Shown piece by piece: positions 5,927 through 9,110 of a stretch of DNA of 9,110 nucleotides (position 1 is its first letter; each line of letters opens with the position of its first letter). The DNA is from Bacteroidota bacterium (lineage in GTDB: Bacteria; Bacteroidota; Bacteroidia; Bacteroidales; VadinHA17): assembly GCA_030611395.1 (NCBI GenBank), contig JAUWPX010000034.1:1-9110 (forward strand). Reading direction: 5' to 3'. A program made the position numbers and the translations under genes. Under the pieces are notes generated by a model. It had not been told where the DNA came from and ran no database searches. It saw nothing but the letters and a program-made list of their open reading frames with translations.

Positions 5927-7446
5927 TCCAAATCTCCAACAACTTTTTCCACTTCATGAAGAATTTCACACGACTTAACAAGTTCTTTCATTCTTGTATG
6001 ATCAGGATATAAAGGTCTGTCAATATCAAGAAAATCAACATATTTCCTAATTATCTCCTTAGCTTTCTTTACTCCTTTACCAAATGTATATTCTCTAAAG
6101 TCAAGAGCTTGCGCAGCAGCCATCAACTCGATACCTAATATTCCATACGCGTTATCAAGTATTTGTGCGTTTTTAATTGCGGTGTTCATTCCCATTGAAA
6201 CAAAATCTTCCTGGTCTGCAGCCGCGGGAATAGATTGTATGGATGCAGGCGATGATAATATTTTTTGTTCTACTATTAGCATATCAGCGGTATACTGACT
6301 TAGCATCAATCCGGAATACATTCCGGCTCCTTTTGTAAGGAAAGCCGGCAATCCAACGCTAAGAGCGGGATTATTCAATCTGTTCATTCTTCTTTCAGAC
6401 ATAACACTAACCATTGTAATTGCTATTCCGGCCATATCCATTGGTAAGGATACAGGAGAGCCCTGAAAGTTAGCTCCTGTAAGTTGTTTATCTTCCTCTG
6501 GAAAAAACACAGGGTTATCGCCCACACCATTCAACTCAATTTCAACTTGTGAACGAGCATAAGCAAGGGCATCATGAGCAGCACCAATTACCTGTGGAGT
6601 TGATCTCATAGAATAGGCATCCTGAATTTTACATTTCATAATTCCTTTAATAAGATCGCCATCCTGAATGATTTTCTGAATTGCTTTGGCACTTCGGACA
6701 GCACCTTTGAAACCCCTTACTTCATGCAATTTTGGAGTATATGGTTTCATATTAGCTTTAAGAGCCTCAAGCGACATAGCAGCTGCTATCTCAGCCTGTT
6801 TAAGCCAGTTATTAGCATCAAAAATAAACAAAGCACTCATTGCAGTCAATAAATTTGACCCATTAATTGTGGCTAAACCATCTCTTGCTTCCAATCCGGG
6901 TATAACAATTCCAGCTTTATCCATAGCTTTCTTCCCCTCCATCAACTCACCCTTATAATATGCTTCTCCTTCACCAAGTAATAACAAGGCAATTTGTGCC
7001 ATCGGAGCCAGATCACCGGATGCTCCAACCGAGCCCTTTTGACAAACAAAAGGGGTAACACCTTTATTAAGCATTTCAACCAAAGTTTCAGTAATCACAA
7101 GCCGGCAACCGGATCTGCCATTAGCATGAACATTTATCCTGCCAAGCATTGCTCCCCTAACATATTCCACAGGGGCAGGATCTCCTATTCCGGCAGCATG
7201 ATTATATATCAGATATTTCTGAAACTGCTTAATCTGGCTATCATCAAGAACCACTTCAGAAAACTCTCCTATACCGGTATTTACTCCATACATAATCTCA
7301 TGCGCCTGAATTTTCTTTTCAAGCATAGTCCGGCAAATCTTAATCTTTTCTTTTGCTTCGGGATACAATTCAACTCTCTCATTATTGCGCGCAACTCTAA
7401 CAACATTTTCTATTGTCAGGTTATTCCCTGTTATAATTATTGACAT
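5914..7446 (-). CDS. Divergent MIO-type aromatic amino acid (histidine-type) ammonia-lyase
   Basis: A homotetrameric cytoplasmic lyase that eliminates ammonia from an aromatic amino acid using the self-formed MIO group. It has 510 residues from ATG 7446. Seen: Y53 (MYGVNTG), N82-H83 (YNHAAGIG), the MIO triad A142-S143-G144 in GSVGASGDLAP, N195 (INGSN), Y278 and R281 (QDAYSMR), and Q412-E413-D414. The glutamate of QED is typical of histidine lyases rather than phenylalanine or tyrosine lyases. Several pocket positions depart from classical HutH and from the neighbour: Asn for Ser before H83, ANFQ (325-328) for GNFH, and QEDF for QEDH. I believe related sequences occur in anaerobic bacteria annotated as histidine ammonia-lyase, but the substrate of this branch is uncertain. 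It lies 41 bp after hutH on the same strand, so probably in one operon. It has no strong Shine-Dalgarno. The TGA stop at 5914-5916 lies inside the convergent sensor gene. Confidence 0.88.
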   Translation of the reverse strand: MSIIITGNNLTIENVVRVARNNERVELYPEAKEKIKICRTMLEKKIQAHEIMYGVNTGIGEFSEVVLDDSQIKQFQKYLIYNHAAGIGDPAPVEYVRGAMLGRINVHANGRSGCRLVITETLVEMLNKGVTPFVCQKGSVGASGDLAPMAQIALLLLGEGEAYYKGELMEGKKAMDKAGIVIPGLEARDGLATINGSNLLTAMSALFIFDANNWLKQAEIAAAMSLEALKANMKPYTPKLHEVRGFKGAVRSAKAIQKIIQDGDLIKGIMKCKIQDAYSMRSTPQVIGAAHDALAYARSQVEIELNGVGDNPVFFPEEDKQLTGANFQGSPVSLPMDMAGIAITMVSVMSERRMNRLNNPALSVGLPAFLTKGAGMYSGLMLSQYTADMLIVEQKILSSPASIQSIPAAADQEDFVSMGMNTAIKNAQILDNAYGILGIELMAAAQALDFREYTFGKGVKKAKEIIRKYVDFLDIDRPLYPDHTRMKELVKSCEILHEVEKVVGDLDYLP

Positions 7447-7487
7447 ACTTAAATTTTTAATTCTTCAGTATTATTCCCTCTATTCCA

Positions 7488-8987
7488 TTATTCCAATTCA
7501 TATTCTACTTCACGCAGAAACTCCACAGTTTTACGAATATCATCATACATTACTCTATCGTTATCAATAAATGAAACCTTTTTGCGATAGTCTCCAACAA
7601 ATTTCTCCAGGAACTCAGAAGTTTTTAATGGTCTTCTAAAATCAAGAGCCTGGGCAGCATTGAAAAGCTCAATACTTAATATTCTTTCCAGGTTTTCTAC
7701 AACTTTAAATGCTTTAGTAGCTGCATTAGCACCCATACTAACATGATCTTCCTGTCCATGACATGATTCGATAGAATCAACTGATGCCGGTGTTGAAAGC
7801 TGCTTATTTGCACTCACTATTGAGGCAGCTGTATATTGAGGTATCATAAATCCGGAATTCAGGCCGGGATTTGCAACCAGGAATGGAGGAAGATTTCTTT
7901 TCCCTGAAAGCAGTTGATAAGTTCTTCTTTCTGAAATACTCCCCAGTTCAGATACTGCAATACAAAGATTATCCAATGCAAGAGCCAATGGTTGACCATG
8001 AAAATTACCTGCCGAAATAATCAGATCATCATCGGGAAAGATAGTAGGATTATCAGTTACTGAGTTAATTTCATTATTGAACACATAAGCAACATAGTTA
8101 ATTGAATCTTTTGAAGCTCCATGAACCTGTGGTATACATCTGAAAGAATACGGATCCTGAACCTCCTTTTCCTTCTGCTTAATCATCTCACTATCCCTAA
8201 GAAGGAACCGAATTCTCTGAGCAGTTTTTATCTGTCCTTTATGGGGTCGTATCTTCTGAATCAGATCATGAAAAGGATCAATCCTCCCATTAAAAACATC
8301 AAGTGATAAAGCACCGATAATATCTGTCAATTGAGAAAGTCTAAATACCTTCAAGCAGCAAAACACACCATAAGCACTCATAAACTGAGTCCCATTCAGT
8401 AGTGCCAAACCTTCTTTAGATTGTAGTTCAATCGGTTTCCATCCCATCTCCCGGTAAACTTTTGCCGTTTCAACCCTTTTACCCCTGAAGAATACCTCAC
8501 CAATACCTAATAATGGCAGACTTAAATGTGCGAGTGGAGCGAGATCACCTGATGCACCAAGTGAACCATACTGGTAAACAACCGGAATAATATTGTTATT
8601 AAATAATTCTATAAGCCTCTCAACTGTAGCTATTTGAACTCCCGAATTACCATATGACAATGACTGTATCTTCAAAAACAACATTAATTTAACAATTTCA
8701 GCAGGCACCAGATCTCCTATTCCACACGCGTGTGACATTACCAGATTCTTCTGGAGTTTACCAAGATCATCTTTATTAATTAATCTGTCGTACAAAGATC
8801 CAAAACCTGTATTTATTCCATAAATTGGTTCGTCACTGTTTTCCAGTTTCTTATCAAGATAAATACGGCATTTAATAATGTTTTGTCTGGCACAGCTGGA
8901 TAACGCCAGGTTGAAGTCCTGGCTTAAAACTTCTTCAATCCTATCAAATGATAGTGTGTCTGTCGAGATATTATGAAAGTTTTTCAA
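7488..8987 (-). CDS. hutH: Histidine ammonia-lyase (TTG start overlapping hisS)
   Basis: Converts L-histidine to urocanate and ammonia, the first step of histidine degradation. It has 499 residues, a usual HutH length. Seen: Y56 (IYGINTG), S85-H86 (MSHACGIG), the MIO triad A145-S146-G147 in GSLGASGDLAPLAH, N198 (LLNGTQ), Y280 and R283 (QDPYSFRC), GNFHGQP (327-333), and Q412-E413-D414-H415 (GQEDHVSM). All are the classical histidine-lyase states. The start is TTG at 8987: an in-frame TAA directly precedes it and the first ATG is codon 84, too late to keep Y56. An AAAGAG lies about 7 bases upstream. The first 17 bases overlap the end of hisS in another frame, pointing to translational coupling. 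hutU and hutI are not in the window, so the rest of the pathway must be elsewhere. The gene is followed after 41 bp by a second, divergent lyase. Confidence 0.93.
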   Translation of the reverse strand: MKNFHNISTDTLSFDRIEEVLSQDFNLALSSCARQNIIKCRIYLDKKLENSDEPIYGINTGFGSLYDRLINKDDLGKLQKNLVMSHACGIGDLVPAEIVKLMLFLKIQSLSYGNSGVQIATVERLIELFNNNIIPVVYQYGSLGASGDLAPLAHLSLPLLGIGEVFFRGKRVETAKVYREMGWKPIELQSKEGLALLNGTQFMSAYGVFCCLKVFRLSQLTDIIGALSLDVFNGRIDPFHDLIQKIRPHKGQIKTAQRIRFLLRDSEMIKQKEKEVQDPYSFRCIPQVHGASKDSINYVAYVFNNEINSVTDNPTIFPDDDLIISAGNFHGQPLALALDNLCIAVSELGSISERRTYQLLSGKRNLPPFLVANPGLNSGFMIPQYTAASIVSANKQLSTPASVDSIESCHGQEDHVSMGANAATKAFKVVENLERILSIELFNAAQALDFRRPLKTSEFLEKFVGDYRKKVSFIDNDRVMYDDIRKTVEFLREVEYELE

Positions 8988-9110
8988 TTAGCTCTTTAAG
9001 TTTAATTTTCTCATGGTCCCCGGTTTTCATATTTTTCAGGGTAATTAACCTGTTTTTCATTTCATCTTCCCCAACTAAAGCAACATATTCTACATTCTTC
9101 TTGTTGGCAT
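8971..9110 (-). CDS. hisS: Histidyl-tRNA synthetase, C-terminal end (5' part outside window)
   Basis: Only the last 45 complete codons and a TAA (8971-8973) are present; the gene continues past the right edge. The peptide includes VEYVALVGEDEMKNRLITLK followed by NMKTGDHEKI and ends LKELIEKLS. It matches the end of the anticodon-binding domain of class II histidyl-tRNA synthetases, where Y-V-A-L-V-G-E-x-E-M and L-K-N-M-K-T-G are characteristic of Bacteroidota members. The enzyme attaches histidine to its tRNA in the cytoplasm. Its 3' end overlaps the start of hutH by 17 bases on the same strand, so histidine charging and histidine breakdown genes appear to share a transcript. Identification rests on a short stretch but the motif match is good. 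Confidence 0.82.
   Translation of the reverse strand, partial: ANKKNVEYVALVGEDEMKNRLITLKNMKTGDHEKIKLKELIEKLS

Noticed and set aside
6994..7443. Plus-strand open frame of 149 codons opposite the divergent lyase
   Set aside because: It lies wholly within the lyase gene on the other strand, where the lyase has clear catalytic motifs. It looks like a shadow frame, as do shorter frames at 266-448, 2423-2650, 4467-4733, 6686-6958, 7385-7570 and 8121-8306.
5914..7446. Assignment of the second lyase as a tyrosine ammonia-lyase of a flexirubin or aryl polyene pathway
   Set aside because: It has the QED glutamate typical of histidine lyases rather than the NQD pattern of Flavobacterium tyrosine lyase, and no pigment biosynthesis genes are in the window.

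Overview
The window is AT-rich chromosomal DNA that looks like Bacteroidota. Four things support this: a secreted M14 peptidase with a type IX secretion (Por) C-terminal tail; an ECF sigma factor followed by an anti-sigma-like protein with the N-terminal NPF-VP-YF motif and a Spy/CpxP-like sensor-type protein; a Bacteroidota-type hutH next to hisS; and TAnnTTTG-type -7 promoter elements. I see no mobile element, CRISPR array, tRNA or rRNA. Gene density is high and no gene-free stretch exceeds 200 bases.

Layout. (1) Positions 1-2764, minus strand: ychF (P-loop ATPase), then 13 nt later a secreted zinc carboxypeptidase whose 3' end runs off the left edge. The ychF frame carries an in-frame TGA at codon 300, at a position that is glycine in YchF proteins. 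The remaining 65 codons of the C-terminal TGS domain continue intact in the same frame to a TGA at 1667-1669. (2) Positions 2765-2959: a divergent intergenic region with a plausible -7 element on each strand. (3) Positions 2960-5926, plus strand: four genes, namely an exported VWA-domain protein, an ECF sigma factor (GTG start), a single-pass anti-sigma-like membrane protein and a small exported Spy/CpxP-like protein. This looks like an envelope-sensing signalling unit. (4) Positions 5914-9110, minus strand: the 3' end of hisS, a canonical hutH that overlaps hisS and starts with TTG, and a second, divergent MIO-type aromatic amino acid lyase. The second lyase converges on the sensor gene and overlaps it by 13 bp.

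How the genes work together. hisS charges tRNA with histidine, hutH deaminates histidine to urocanate, and the second lyase is a histidine ammonia-lyase relative whose substrate pocket differs at several conserved positions, so its substrate is open. The sigma cluster probably controls an envelope regulon and perhaps its own VWA protein. No clearly new system is visible. The observations most worth following are the interrupted ychF, the tandem non-identical lyases behind hisS, and the VWA-ECF-anti-sigma-sensor cassette.
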